Assembly: GCF_036320965.1 (NCBI RefSeq)
Contig: NC_092230.1
Coordinates: forward strand, 46,394,094 to 46,458,093
Length of the DNA stretch: 64,000 nt
From: Panulirus ornatus
Taxonomy: Eukaryota; Arthropoda; Malacostraca; Decapoda; Palinuridae
Direction of reading: 5' to 3'
A program made the translations under genes and the position numbers. Under the pieces are notes generated by a model. The model did no database searches, was not told the origin of the DNA, and saw nothing but the letters and a program-made list of their open reading frames with translations. Shown here piece after piece: positions 1-11,723 of this stretch. Positions within the stretch are counted from its first letter, which is position 1; each line of letters begins with the position of its first letter.

Positions 1-1588
1 TTGAAAAAAGGATACGTTTCAATTTATTTTCTTTACAGTCATTGAGCAGCTCGATGATTGAACTGATTAATGTGGAGAAAGAAGCAAAAGAGTATAAGCA
101 TGCCAGAATTTTGCATTTTCTTTTTCAAAGAATTGTTTATATATTTATCTTGATAATGCTTACATGGGAAGTTGAAATAAGCCAGTAAAGACTTAAAAGA
201 AGGAACTTTTCTAAGATTAGTTTGACTGCAGCATTATGTTTGGCATCACATTTCACTCATGTTTAATACTATAATTGGCTTTATTTCAGGCTTTCTTTTT
301 TTAGGTTATATTTCATCCTTGGCTCTTTCCCCTTTTTCTGTCATTAGGTTTCAGGGATGTTCCCAAATGTCACTAATTCTATATGAGAAAATGAATGTTT
401 TGATTTAATCTTTTATATTACCTCTCCAGTATGAAAAGATGTAAGATTTACATATCAGGCATTGACATTTATAGGAAATCATGAAATCATACAGTTACAT
501 TCAACAGACTTGGCTTGTAGCTTGAGCATTCACTTTTATCCCACTTTCCATTATACAGTGGCATGATACGGGCACTCTGCCAGTCCTCAGGTACCTCACC
601 ATGAGCCTTACATCCTGACTAGCCAGTGTACAACAAAGTCAACACCTTTCATCAGAAGTTCATCTACAATCCCATCCACTCCAGTTGTCTTTTCACACTT
701 CACTAAGTGAGTTAGGCCATTTCTTCATCCCATGCCCTACATGCATACAACAGCACTGGGGCTACTATATATGTATCCTTTCTTTGTCCATTCCTGTCAC
801 TACCTAACTATGTGGGAAACGGCTTTGAAGCTTGAAAAAAATTGACAGGTTCAGGGCACAAGCTTCATTGGTCTGTGATTAATGGTGGTGGCTGTGCAAC
901 TGGCACTTCATCATTCCAGTAAGATTTGACAGACATTATTGGGTTGCTGTATGATTTGTGAGTCCTTCTGAACAAACACTAGGTGGACAGCCACATGTAC
1001 TTTATGATGGTTGAGGAGCACAGATTCTCATGAATACATTTTGTTTTAGAGTAATATGTTGTTTTAACCCCTCACTGAGAGAATGCTCTCTCAGGTGCAC
1101 ACTTGCTTCCTTCTGCCCTAGTAGTATGGTTTTTATTCCTGTGAAACCTCATTTATTAGTGAAGGATTTTATACCCTAAGAGGGAGGAGTGAATTGTTTT
1201 ACTCAAGTCTTTTACTCTTTTACTCAAGTCTTTTACTCTAGTCTTCCCCTTCATTGAATTGGATGAGTTTGTTCCTCCTTCCGATTCCCCTCTTGTTTGA
1301 CTAGTACTTCCTGAATACTGTTCCTGCAGCAGATTTGGTAGTCTCCAGTTGCAGATATTCATGATGCACTGTCATTTGCTGCTTAAAGTTGCCTGTAGTG
1401 ATTAGATTGTTCTAGCCAGAGCCAGTGATGTACCACCTGTCTTTCATGATTAAGTGATCTCAAAAAGGGAGAAAGGAGCATATGTTTACATTAAAGCTAT
1501 ATTTCTTAGTTTTACATATCCATCTTCATACTTGATAGCAACTTTATATATCTCCCAATATACTATTCACTCCTATTTCTGTTTCCAG
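1..1588 (+). other. Probable intron upstream of the PTRH2 terminal exon
   Basis: AT-rich DNA without a convincing exon, ending in a pyrimidine-rich tract and an AG acceptor at 1587-1588. A 'tttctttacag' acceptor-like site near position 40 opens a short frame, but I recognise nothing in it. It contains one decayed RTE fragment (558-800) and a short local duplication of 'actcaagtcttttactc' around 1200-1240. Confidence 0.5.
558..800 (-). mobile_element. Decayed RTE LINE fragment (reverse transcriptase)
   Basis: Read on the minus strand, 'ggtgaggtacctgaggactggcag' region and the stretch around 660-690 match the part of the RTE ORF that reads HGEVPEDWRN and GLDGIAVEF in the intact copy at 50.1 kb. 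The stretch around 745-780 resembles the later PTMLYGCEAWA segment, so an internal deletion has joined distant parts. Stops and indels show that it is dead. Confidence 0.6.
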
Positions 1589-1790
1589 GGAGAGGAAGAT
1601 AGCATTAAGAGGCAAAAATTCACAAGAACTCGTTGAACTTCAGAAAAAAGCAGAGGCATTGTACCTTCCAACATATTTGGTGCAGGATGCAGGCAAAACA
1701 CAGGTTCCAGTTGGCTCTACTACTGTCTTGGCAATATTTGGTGATGAAGAGGCAGTTAATGAAGTAACAGGGAAATTAAAGCTGTTGTGA
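1589..1790 (+). CDS. PTRH2: Peptidyl-tRNA hydrolase 2, terminal coding exon
   Basis: The exon starts after the acceptor 'tttccag' with one nucleotide of a split codon, then reads ERKIALRGKNSQ..., 66 codons to TGA at 1788-1790. The segment QDAGKTQVPVGSTTVLAI, followed by a last stretch ending VTGKLKLL, is the characteristic C-terminus of the PTH2 family. That family cleaves peptidyl-tRNA to free peptide and tRNA. In animals PTRH2 (Bit1) is a small mitochondrial outer-membrane or cytosolic enzyme also linked to anoikis. The conserved Asp of QDAG and the TQ/GS residues belong to the fold's active-site side. The N-terminal half, with the KxGKxAAQ motif, must lie on exons before this window. PTRHD1 is the main alternative, but it lacks this QDAG-T-GS-TVL pattern. 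Confidence 0.87.
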
Positions 1791-1893
1791 TAGTGTTTTT
1801 AGAAATATTCCTCTTACATTAAATAATAATTTGTAAGTAACTATCATCACATTCTCTGTTTATTTGCCATTGGTAATGACACTTGGAAAAGTC

Positions 1894-1899
1894 AATAAA
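1894..1899 (+). promoter_or_regulatory. Polyadenylation signal of PTRH2
   Basis: AATAAA lies 104 bases after the stop codon, in AT-rich 3' flank. No better hexamer is closer. It suggests a 3' UTR of about 120-130 bases. Confidence 0.6.
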
Positions 1900-2469
1900 T
1901 TTTCCTTAGGATTTATACATCCCATGTTTGTGATGTATGAGCAAGATCTCAGCATTTACCATATTTACATTACTTTTTGATTGTTATGAATATCTTCCCA
2001 CTATGATATTAGCTGGGTTGTGTATATCATTCCAAGAAAGGGGAGCTATGGCTAGCTTCATTATGATTCTAGAAGGGAACAGACAGTGATACATTCAAAA
2101 GTAACTATATGTTGTTCCTTGACATATATCATGATGGCCATTGCAATCACTAAACTCATTGCTTCTCATGACAAACTCCTCCAAACTAACACACACCATC
2201 TATCCCAGCATCACAGAGAGGAACAGTATTGTTCATCAAGCAAAAGATGCATTGAGTGCTGTACACTAGTGTAGCCGTTATCGTAATATGTTTTAGATAA
2301 GTAGGTATTCATTTCATTCACTCTCTCTGAATAAGACAAGCATAACATGTCATAGAAATAATCACAGCCTATTACCTGAAAATGGTAAAAATGAACACGA
2401 TGCAGCAATTGAAATGGCAACAAATTGAGTGATATGAATTTTTGTTATGACCGAATGATCTGATTGCAG
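1900..2469. other. Intergenic, nothing recognised
   Basis: AT-rich sequence downstream of PTRH2. Short open frames on both strands look random; no repeat or exon was recognised. Confidence 0.5.
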
Positions 2470-3240
2470 ATACAACAAGATTGATGTCAACAAAGAGAGT
2501 AGAATTGATCCCAACATAACAGTATTTCACAATTAAGAGTAGTCAGTTGAATAATAAGTCAGATATAAAATTAATGTTAGGCTGTAGGTTATTTGATAAA
2601 AAGTATGATCTGCTCAATGAAATTATAAGAAATGTTGAAATAATGAAATCTCTACAGAGGCAAACAAAGAAATTGATAAAGAACCCAATATTATCCTTAC
2701 ATGTGTACAGAACAAAGAGCTAGAATCTAAGATTGTATGGGAGAAGATTATTGGTGATCCCAAGAAAATATGCAAGGTTATTAACTGGTACAAATCAGCA
2801 TTCAACTCAAAATGCACAAGAATTTAAATGATGAATTGCTTAACCATTGTGGTGATAATGCAGTTAAAGATAATGAGATATCAGAAACCAAAATAAAAAG
2901 TTTAGATAATTATATTGGGACCCCTGAACCAGGACTAGATGGAAATCCAACCATCTTCCTGTACCCTTAACCCTTTAACCAAACTCCTCATAGATCTACA
3001 TTTTTTGGTGAACAGGACATCTGATAAAAATCAGATTTTTAAACAAAAGTTACATGAATGAAGGCAGCATGGATTTGTGTTTGTTAGAAATACAGAAATA
3101 CAGTGATTAGCCCATTACAATAGCATTTGTGAAATTGTAATGCAAGGAAAGACAAAGGATATTCTTGTTCTAGACTTTTATAAGGAATTTAACAAAGTAA
3201 CCATATAAGATACATCAAAGAGTTTAACTAATAGAAAATA
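2470..3240 (+). mobile_element. Decayed CR1/Jockey-like LINE relic (reverse transcriptase)
   Basis: Broken frames on the plus strand retain the order of reverse transcriptase landmarks. First comes a lysine-rich linker region. Then GLDGNPTIFL at ~2935-2965 resembles the G-DGIP-IFL motif. Next, around 3060-3115, comes a QHGFV..R-T-like block, and finally ILVLDFYKEFNKV at ~3160-3200, which matches the LDFSKAFDKV catalytic motif A region. Many stops and frameshifts mean an old insertion. The clade is uncertain; it is not the RTE family that dominates the window. Confidence 0.6.
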
Positions 3241-3351
3241 GAAAGTAATAGCAAAGGGAGCCACATCTGATGAAAGAGATGAATCCAGAGCCAGTAAAAT
3301 GCTACAGTTAGAGGAGAGTGAGAAAGAATGCAAAAAGGTGTAGAAAAAGTA

Positions 3352-4100
3352 CAGATGCTCCCCAACTTACAATGGTTCAGCTTTATGATGGTGCGATTGC
3401 GATACGCATTCAGTTGAAACTGTAATTCAGATTTTGGATTTTGATCTTTTCCCTGGCTAGTGATATGCGGTATGATACTCTCTCATGATGCTGCTCAGTG
3501 GCAATGAGCTGCAGCTTGCATTCAGTCACGTGATCATGAGTGTAGACAACCATTACTTTACAATGTACTGTGTTGCCAGCTCAGTTTCATGTAGTGTTTG
3601 CAAGGTTGGGTGATGAGCATGAACCTGTTGCAATGCTGCACCATTTTCCTCTTCAGTATCATTGCTGGAAGAGACTGCCCTCAAAATCACTTTCCACACC
3701 ATCTGGAGACATCATTATGTAGATCCTCTAGATAATCTGCTATGTCGTGCTCCATATCCAGCAGAATCTGCTTGATTTCTTTACCCAGTAACTGGCAATA
3801 TTGTCTTTTCTTAGGTATGGTTGAAGCCTTAATGACTACTTGCAAGATTCTAAGTGTATTTGGCAACTACATGATTCCCTCTATTTTTGAGTGCCAGCTC
3901 TAATATTGAAGTAGGTGTGGCATCAGTGACATCCTCACCGCACCAGTGATGTCCTCATAGCACTAGAACACCAGTAATATCCTCAGAGTGCCAGTAATGT
4001 CCTCAGAGTACAAATGAAGCTCTTCATGTGTGGACATGGATCACGTAACAAAGACTTTCCTTTATGAAAGCTAAAGGGTTAATTGTAACCTATTTATGAT
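3352..4100. mobile_element. Tigger-like DNA transposon remnant
   Basis: The left end reads TA followed by CAGATGCTCCCCAACTTACA, the TA+CAG start typical of Tc1/mariner pogo/Tigger elements. The next ~180 bases ('gcgatacgcattcag', 'gatcttttccctggctag', 'gatatgcggtatgatactct') closely resemble a Tigger-type repeat that I recall from vertebrate genomes. Within 3590-3840 the minus strand keeps a broken coding-like stretch. The right terminus was not found, so the end coordinate is a guess. It includes a short ~26-bp imperfect repeat at about 3920-4015. Confidence 0.5.
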
Positions 4101-6170
4101 AGATTTTGGGAGGTAGCACACTTGCCACTGCGAATTCTTGTTTGTCTTTAAAGTCAACACTCCCTTTGGTTTCTTCATAGGGGTACCATGATGTAAGAAT
4201 ATATTCTAGAATGTGCATTTTTAAGTAATAAATAGAATTAGTTGTATTGATATATTGTGGAGGAACTATTTCTCATCTATTATCTTAATTATGGCACTAA
4301 CTTTAGCAGAAGATTTTTTATAATTACAGCATCTTTGTACAGTTACCAAAAGGTTTCTGTTTGATAGACACAATTCATGGAATGATTTTTTGCATATGGT
4401 GTTAAAGAAATTTACAAGTTATACAAATCTGTTAACCACAACAGAAAAATACTGAATATTTAGGTAATTTTGATTCAGCCAAAAGTTCCATACACATATT
4501 TTCCTTTTGTGTGGTTATTAATGCAATGCTTCATTTTTATTACAAAAAGCAAGGCTTCTTTGGCATGTGTAAAACATTTATGAAATGTCTGGTCCACCCC
4601 AGGTGTTTCATGACTTGTGCACCTCATAACACCCGTAATGTCCTATTTGTTCATTCATTTCATTTATTGGCAGTTCATTACACAAGTTCAGTGAATTACA
4701 TTACAGAATGAAAGTAATATAACTGAGTATTTACTCCATTTTTATACTTATACTTTGCAAATCTGTGTTAGCATTCATATTCTAAAGTATAGTCATGTAG
4801 CTGATGTAATGAATATTGCATTATAATGATATTGGTAACAGTATTCAGTGATCATTGTAGCAGTAAATCAAATTTTTTATTGCCTCTGTTTTTTGTATAC
4901 TGTATATTTTCCTTACTTATCATAGTTAAGCATGTCTAAATTTTAACATCCCAAATTGAATTTCAGGAACTCCTTAGGAAACAATGAGATTGACATTTTA
5001 ATAAATGAAAGTCTTTTGAATTTTACTCAAGTTTTTGTCAAATTGCATTTGCCCAAATAAGTCCCATAGCATTTTTTGTGTTTAGATATGCCTTTACCAC
5101 AATGTCTTATTTCATCATTAGTGACCACATGAATTTGAAGAAAGTATGATGAGCTCAGTTGTTTTGACATATTTTTGTAGTCCTAAAGAGTATTTCAAAA
5201 GTTTAAGTAAACACTGGATGGCACTCATAGTAAAAGTAGGGACAGGCAATTGGAATATTTTGACAGGAAAATGATATTAGGCATTGTAGTAGGAGGCACT
5301 ATAGGCTATGAAGTTGCACTACTCTGGAGATCATCAGTTATGGAAATTTTTGCTGTGGCCACCCCCTTAGAGGATAGTTCCCGAAGGAAATGGGCATCAG
5401 AAATGTAGATAGGTAGATAGGAGGAGGAGCAATGATGGTTGGAAATGATTAAGGGGCTAGGAATCAAAAGTAGCACTGAGGCTTAATGCATCTCTTATCG
5501 GGCCCTGTTCATGGGCTGGATTAGGGTGGTGTGTGTACTCCACCTGTCTTACCTCTTACTGTAGGCAAGTGAAACCCTCCTTGCATTGTCTGACAGTGGT
5601 GCCAAAATATTAAACTTTCTTATATTGTATCCTGCATACCAGGCCCATGAAGTCAAAATATATAAACTGGAAAAGCCAGAAAGCATAGTAGCTATCTTAA
5701 GAGTTTGTGATGGTAGTTTAGGTGTTCCATATTTTCAGATATAAAATGCTCAGTTCTCTCAGTTACTTTCAGTTGTTTGGTTAGTTATCATACAATTCAG
5801 CATTATTCAGTTTTGCTGCTGAGGTATACATATGTTGAACATTTCATCAGCTTTCTGCCTCTCATATAGAGATTCTTTGTCATACCGCTTATTACTTGTC
5901 TGAAAAGTGCTGTCTAATCAGTGTGCTTGGTGAATTTATGTTTCTTGTTTATTCTGACAGATCTTTGAAATTTACCTCTTTTTTTATCTCCTTCCATGCT
6001 GATGTCACTGATGCATTTTTAGTTGTTCCATGACTTCCTTTTTAAGATGTTTCCTCATTAAATGTCATCTTTGATTCATATATAATTTTGTATATTTTAT
6101 TGGTCTTTTTCAGTTCCTGTCATTTTACTCCAGTTTCATCTGCAGAACATGACACTACTTTCTTTTACTT
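4100..6170. other. Intergenic, nothing firmly recognised
   Basis: No coding exon recognised. Around 5380-5425 the string 'gttcccgaaggaaatgggcatcag' plus 'tagataggtagatag' resembles one near 22935-22975, so it is probably a short dispersed repeat of unknown type. Confidence 0.4.
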
Positions 6171-6179
6171 CTTTTACTT

Positions 6180-6290
6180 CACTGGTTGAATGCCCCACTT
6201 GGGATTTGAACCCATGTGAACCTGATATTTGACTAGCCCCTGCATGTACCAGGGTTAGTAATGCTAACCATGACACTGTGGTGGCTCGTT
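6180..6290 (-). repeat. tRNA-derived SINE-like remnant
   Basis: On the minus strand there is GGGTTCAAATCCC (complement of 6201-6213), a good RNA polymerase III B box. About 50 bases 5' of it is ATGGTTAGCATTAC (around 6262-6275), which resembles an A box. The spacing and order fit a tRNA-related promoter. The sequence does not fold into a convincing intact tRNA, and no anticodon arm could be drawn with confidence, so a SINE head or tRNA pseudogene is the best call. Confidence 0.5.
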
Positions 6291-6584
6291 GTTTTGCTTT
6301 TGTTTAGGTTTTACTTCATCAGTAACATCATAAATTTTACTGATATCATCCTTCTATTTTTCAGGCAGGTGGCAGTATTCCATTGTGCTGTTGCTGATTT
6401 CTCATTAAGTTGGCCTGTTGCTTTGCATTCTTAAGTTTCTGATATCTCAACATAAGTAACTGCATTTTCCTTATAGTGGTTGAACAATTAGTCATTTACC
6501 TTCACTTAGTTTTTGTGCTGAACATTGATTTGTACTGGTTCAAACAGGAACAAGTGAAGGAGCCAAGTGAGGATTTTTTTCTTG

Positions 6585-7445
6585 AAGGCTCTGGCTAGGA
6601 TGTATGAATGTGTGAATGTTCTGGCTCTGAGTGAAAATAATTTGGAGAAGGAGAGACAATGGTTTCAGAATCTTTGTTAAGTATAGTCAGGGTCAGTGAA
6701 AGAGCAAGGAGCGAAGGAGGTGGCGGTTCTCATTAAGTAAGAGCGATGGGATTATGTTAATGAGCATAGAGAAGTGAGTTCAAGATTGAAAGGATTACAG
6801 TGAAAATAGACTACGAGATGAGGGTGATTGTTAGGACCTACTACATACACTCAGTTTTCATGTTTCGGGACAATGCACAGGTAAACCTCAACAATTGGTT
6901 AGAAAATTATACGCAACGTTAACTCTACAGGCCAAATGTTGGCCAATATTATATCAGGTGGTGACAGAGAAGTTAAAGGTAAGTGAAAAATGGAGTGCAT
7001 GTAGTGGCCCTGAGATAATGTAAGCCTGTTAGGAAGGGGAGTGAAGAAGAAAGGGTTGCTTTTTATGAAGAGTGATCCGAGTTTGTAGGTGATATGGCAT
7101 TTAAGGTTAAAATTAGGGAGCATGGAATATTTAGTATGAATGAAAATAGGGAAAGGTTTGTGCACTGTACAGAGATTAGTGATAAATGAAAAGAGGGAAC
7201 AGCTTGTAAAAGGATTATCAATTGGAAATACTTGGTTAGATATAGATTCATACATAATCATATGTGGTTCAGGGCATTTGGGGGTTAATGGGCATTACAA
7301 TATTTGGAATATGTGCTGATTGATGGATGTGCAAAGGAGAGGTTGCTGGGATTGGTTGTGGAAGATGTTAAGAATATATGGTGTTAGAGGAAAGCTAAAG
7401 AAAACAATGAGGAGTTTTTATAAAGGGTGTAAAGACAAAACTAAT
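6585..7445 (+). mobile_element. Degenerate RTE LINE copy
   Basis: Fragments align by eye with the RTE ORF. NVLALSE at ~6615-6640 belongs to the apurinic endonuclease domain. YVLIDGCAKERLL at ~7305-7350 is the end of that domain. LWKMLRIYGVRGKL with SFYKGCK at 7350-7430 belongs to the palm/finger region of the reverse transcriptase. The last two are far apart in an intact element, so a large internal deletion is present. Many stops and frameshifts show long decay. Confidence 0.6.
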
Positions 7446-7579
7446 ACTTTTTTTTTTTTAGAAACATTGGAAAATTGAGGGCACACTGAACATCTTGAGT
7501 AGATGCAGTCATTGGGTTAATGTATTCTTTTGAGGTTCTTTTTCACATAGAGAAATTCTTTTAGCATTTTTTTTTATTT

Positions 7580-8200
7580 TTTTAATACTTGGTCTGATTT
7601 TCCTCTTCTGCTGTCTTTGTGATCTTGATTTTATCACTTGGCCTAGATACCCCGCAAGCCTGTTTTTTATATTTACTGGAGTCGTTCATTTCTCTCTTCA
7701 TCCAACCTGGCTCTTCCCTTTCACAACTCCTTTTCATCTCTCTGGATACAGTGATGCTCTCAAGGGGAAGTACTGTATCCTTGAAGTTTCTCCACATCTT
7801 TTCTACTGTATACATGTCTAAGAGTCGGATCCAATTTACTGCAGCAGTCTATCGCAGTCATCTAATTTATTTTCTTTGAAATCAAAGGAACCATTTATAT
7901 TGAATTTGACAATACTTTGATTACTGTTTTCTACATTTTCACTGACCATACATGTGCTGATTAGGTGTATGTTTTTAGACATCACTGTATTAAATATATT
8001 TCTGCCCATTGTTGGGTCTTGGGTCACTTGACATGGAAAGCAGTCTTCCATAAAATCACTTAGCCTGCTTTCTTCATGGTCACCAGTCATAAGGGTGTGC
8101 TCACAAGATGTCAACTTTGGCAAGGCTGCATCATTGTCAGTAGCGGGAAATAGTACAGCCTTGTAGAGAAACTTCCATTTCTAAAGGGACCATCATTTCC
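7580..8200 (-). mobile_element. CR1/Jockey-like LINE relic (endonuclease and linker)
   Basis: On the minus strand one frame (complement of 7836-8123) reads QDPTMGRNIFNTVMSKN then SENVENSNQSIVKFNIN. This resembles the LINE endonuclease C-terminal pattern (PTRG-N-LD-V, then N-DH--I-F-I). A second frame (7582-7815) reads WRNFKDTVLPLES then EEPGWMKREMNDSSKYKKQ, matching the usual linker between endonuclease and reverse transcriptase. The two frames overlap the same relic with a frameshift between them. No reverse transcriptase part follows, so the copy is truncated at its 3' side. Confidence 0.6.
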
Positions 8201-9830
8201 TTGTTCTTGCATGAAGTGCAACTTCAAAGACACAGGGTGCTGGGGTTATATTATGATGTTAGATTTCAAAGTTGTTTTCTCAAGAGAAAGGTACCCAATT
8301 CAATAATGTTTGTCCATCTATGTGTTTTTATTTATTTGTTCATGTCTATATTTATATATCTTACTCCCCATCTGTCTGTGTCTGTCTCTGTCTATGTATC
8401 TTGCATCTGTTTACCTATCTATCTATTTATAAATTCACTACCATTTACATGGGATAGATATAGGTTTACCTTTTGATGACAATGATTTTGCAGAACTGGA
8501 GTACTGTACATGATAGGCAGACAATGGATGGGAATGCCCATTTCTTTGATGTAGACTTGGTATACTGTTACACAGGGTTGACTTGTCAAGGAAGTAATAT
8601 TTGTTGTTCAATATAAAAGAATGTTTGAGGTAAATGGTTTCAGAGTTCAGTAAGGCATTTACAGGACATGTTCCACCCACAGTAGAGGAAGAAATACCAC
8701 TTTCATCGCCTCATTAAGGGAAACTTATATATTTGCAGGAAAAAGGTCCATCAGAGGGAACAAAAATTGTGCATTCAAAAGAGGGGGATGATTTGGAAGA
8801 GAGGAGGAAGACAGGAAATGTGATCACAATCGTCAAGATTCTAAATCCACAACTAATGACATTTCTTTTTGATCCAACAGATAATTCTAAATCGTCAGTG
8901 AATCAGGATTCAAAATCAGTTTGACAAGGTGAATATTGACGAACTTTTTGAATTAAAAAAATGTGTCACCAGTAGAAGAGATTCTACAAATTGTTAGGAC
9001 AGCTGTGAAGATATTCTTTTAAACAGTGAATAGCTATATCATGCTGAAGAAGTTTTGAGAAATGGGGCTCTATCGATATAGCACTCCTTTCTCCATATTG
9101 TACTAATAGGTAATTCGACACATGCACACAAAGTGTTTGTTCTTAGCAATTTACAGACATTCATTTTTACCTTGAATTGATAATATATCATGACTGCATG
9201 GAATGGTGACAGTTCCTAACATACACATTTGAATGCAAAGCTTGATTAGTACATCATGTACTCATATATTTCATATACATCATGCAGGGTTCAGTGATTA
9301 AGGCTTTCCATCATCATTTATTTCAGCATCCAGCTAAGCTTTTTAGGTCACTGTAGTTACTTCATTCCCATTCATTCATGTAGGGCCAGAATCCATCTTT
9401 GCATCATGTTGATTATAATGGTGTAGTCTTTTTTTTCAGCCATTGTTATTAGTAAATTATGACTTTTCCTTCTTTATAAATACATTTTATATTTTTATGA
9501 TTCATATATATTTCTACTCTTTTAGACAGTCTGAGAGTATTGAAACAGGAAATATCAGTTGTACTGATGTCAGACTTTTGTCACAAATGTGGTATTTATT
9601 TCTACTTATTTAGATTCTGTATACTTCACTTGAAGACTAATAGATTATGTATACTGATTATCAGATGTTTGATTTATCAGCACTTTTATTCTACCACAGA
9701 AGCCTTAACAGGCTCTTATTTATTTATGAAATCTCCAGCATGTTCCTGCCAATACTTAGTCTTGGATGATGTATGAAAGTTATGTACTGCACTTGTTTTC
9801 ATGCAACTGAAGAAACTGAAAAGCTGCCTC
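8200..9830. other. Intergenic, nothing recognised
   Basis: Short frames only. 8340-8430 is a low-complexity tctg/tatc-rich patch. No exon, repeat or RNA was recognised. Confidence 0.4.
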
Positions 9831-10075
9831 TCTGAAGCAGGGGGTAACGATGCTGCTTCATGTGGGGTGGAGTAGCGACAGGAATGGATGAAGGTAAAGA
9901 AGTATTAATATGTATATGTGTATGTATGTATTGATATGTATATGTATGTATATGTGCATACATGGGCATTTATGTATATATGAGTGGATGGGCCATTCTT
10001 CGCCTGTGTCCTGGCGCTACCTCACTGACATGGGAAACTGAGATTAAGTATAATAAACAAATAAATCAGTAAATA
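9830..10075 (+). mobile_element. RTE LINE 3' UTR remnant
   Basis: It carries the family's 3' end in order: 'ggggtggagtagcgacagg aatgg', a TATG/TGTA-rich stretch, 'gatgggccattctt', 'ggcgctacctcactgacatggg' and an A-rich tail 'aataaacaaataaatc'. No coding part is attached. It lies directly before the first unit of the tandem array. Confidence 0.65.
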
Positions 10076-11194
10076 ATATATTTGCTTGAAATTCTCAATT
10101 TATGGACTAGTTTACTTGCTGAATTCGAATCTGGTGTATGAATGTATATTTGGGGATATTAAAGCCTTTAAATAAGTAATTAATGGGTACTTATTTGGAA
10201 TATTCTGTGATTATTTGGTTCGTATTTATTAGGTATCAGTCATGTAATGGAAGCATTATGAGATATTTTCTGTGATTATTTCAAGCATAGAAGCATTTCA
10301 TTATGTCTTCTTTCAGTTTCAAAAAAAGTAATGGTTTTTAGATTATAAATCTTTCATATTTTTATGAAGGTCATAGATTTGCTTGGAAACCTGAATAATA
10401 GGCCTATTGAATTTGCTGAATTCAAATCAGGGGATAAAAGCTTGTGAATAAGTCATTAATGGTTACTCCTTTGGATGATTCTGTGATTATGATGCTCATA
10501 TTTATTGGTTATAAATCGTTTTACTTAAGAATTATTGAGATATTTTCCCTAATTATTTCATGTATAGAAAGGAGCATGTCATTGTGTCATATTTCAGTTT
10601 TAAAGTGAAAGGTTTTTTAGTCTACAAAATGAAAATAGTAACCATTGAATAATTATTTTCAGATCTTAATGTCCCACAACATATATTTCTAGCCCAGATT
10701 TGAGTAAAGCATGAAAAGTAGTCCTAATATTGGTACTTCTGGTATTTTCTTGAGGTTAATAGATATGCTTGAAAACCTTGATATAAGGATTGATTTTCAT
10801 GCTTAATTCAAATCTAGGCTTGAGATGAATGTCCGGGACATTAAGACCTGTAAATAATTAATTGGTCATTATTACTTTGGATTATTGTTAGATCGCTCAG
10901 TTCATCTTTATTGGGTAAGCATTATGAAACATTTTCTGCGATTATTTCAAGTGTAGAGGGGATTTATTATGTAATATATCCATTTTAAAACAATATATTC
11001 CTGAGCTAAAAATTTTCCTGAACTAGTACCTGCAATTTTTTTTATTTTCTTAAGGCTAATAGATTTGCTTGAAAACCTCAATATAATAATGACTGATTTT
11101 CATGCTTAATTCAAATCTTGGCTTGAATATATGTTGCAGGACATTAAGACCTGTAAATAACTAATTGATTGTTACTATATTGGTTACTATACCT

Positions 11195-11690
11195 TTTTCT
11201 TTTTTTCATACATATTCACCTTATCCCGCATTAGCAATTAAACGTTAAACACAGAGGAGTGAGCCTTAGAGGGTATGTCCTCGCTTGACCCACCCCTCCG
11301 TTCCTTGTTTTGGAAAATTATAAATGGGAGGGAAGGTTTTCCAGCCCCCGTTCCCTCACTTTTTAGTCGCCTTCTACGGCACACAGGGAGTACGTGGGAA
11401 GTATTCTTTCTCACCTATCCCCAGGTTACTATACTATGTTACTATATTTTTTTTCTTTTCTTTCAGACTATTCGCCATTTCCCGCATTAGCAAGGTAGCG
11501 TTAAGAACAGAGGACTGGGCCTCTGAGGGAATATCCTCACCTGGCCCCCTTTTCTGTTCCTTCTTTTGGAAAAATTAAAAAAAAAACGAGGGGAGGATTT
11601 CCAGCCCCCCTCTCCCTCCCCATTTAGTCGCCTTCTACGACACGCAGGGAATACGTGGGAAGTATTCTTTCTCCCCTATCCCCAGGGTAA
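11195..11690 (+). repeat. Two SINE-like repeat copies in tandem
   Basis: The copies run at roughly 11195-11430 and 11445-11690. Each reads 'cccgcattagcaa', 'cgttaa', 'acagagga', a C-rich middle with 'gttcctt' and 'ttttgg', then 'tttagtcgccttctac', 'acgtgggaagtattctttct' and 'ctatccccagg'. The second copy is the better preserved and carries an A-run at 11573-11586. A third, shorter copy lies at 45.4 kb. The start shares sequence with the reverse complement of the RTE 3' end. The polymerase III boxes are not clear, so 'SINE' is provisional. Confidence 0.6.
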
Positions 11691-11710
11691 TTACTATATT
11701 TGTTCTGATA

Positions 11711-11723
11711 ATTATTTGGTTCA
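11711..11723 (+). repeat. Left target site duplication of the RTE copy at 11.7 kb
   Basis: 'attatttggttca' precedes the 5'-truncated LINE and is repeated exactly at 13475-13487 after its A-rich tail. The same string is part of the tandem repeat unit, as expected for insertion into the array. Confidence 0.75.

Noticed and set aside
40..150. Possible exon after 'tttctttacag' (frame SLSSSMIELINVEKEAKEYK)
   Set aside because: No convincing donor and no resemblance to PTRH2. It could be real, but I could not support it.
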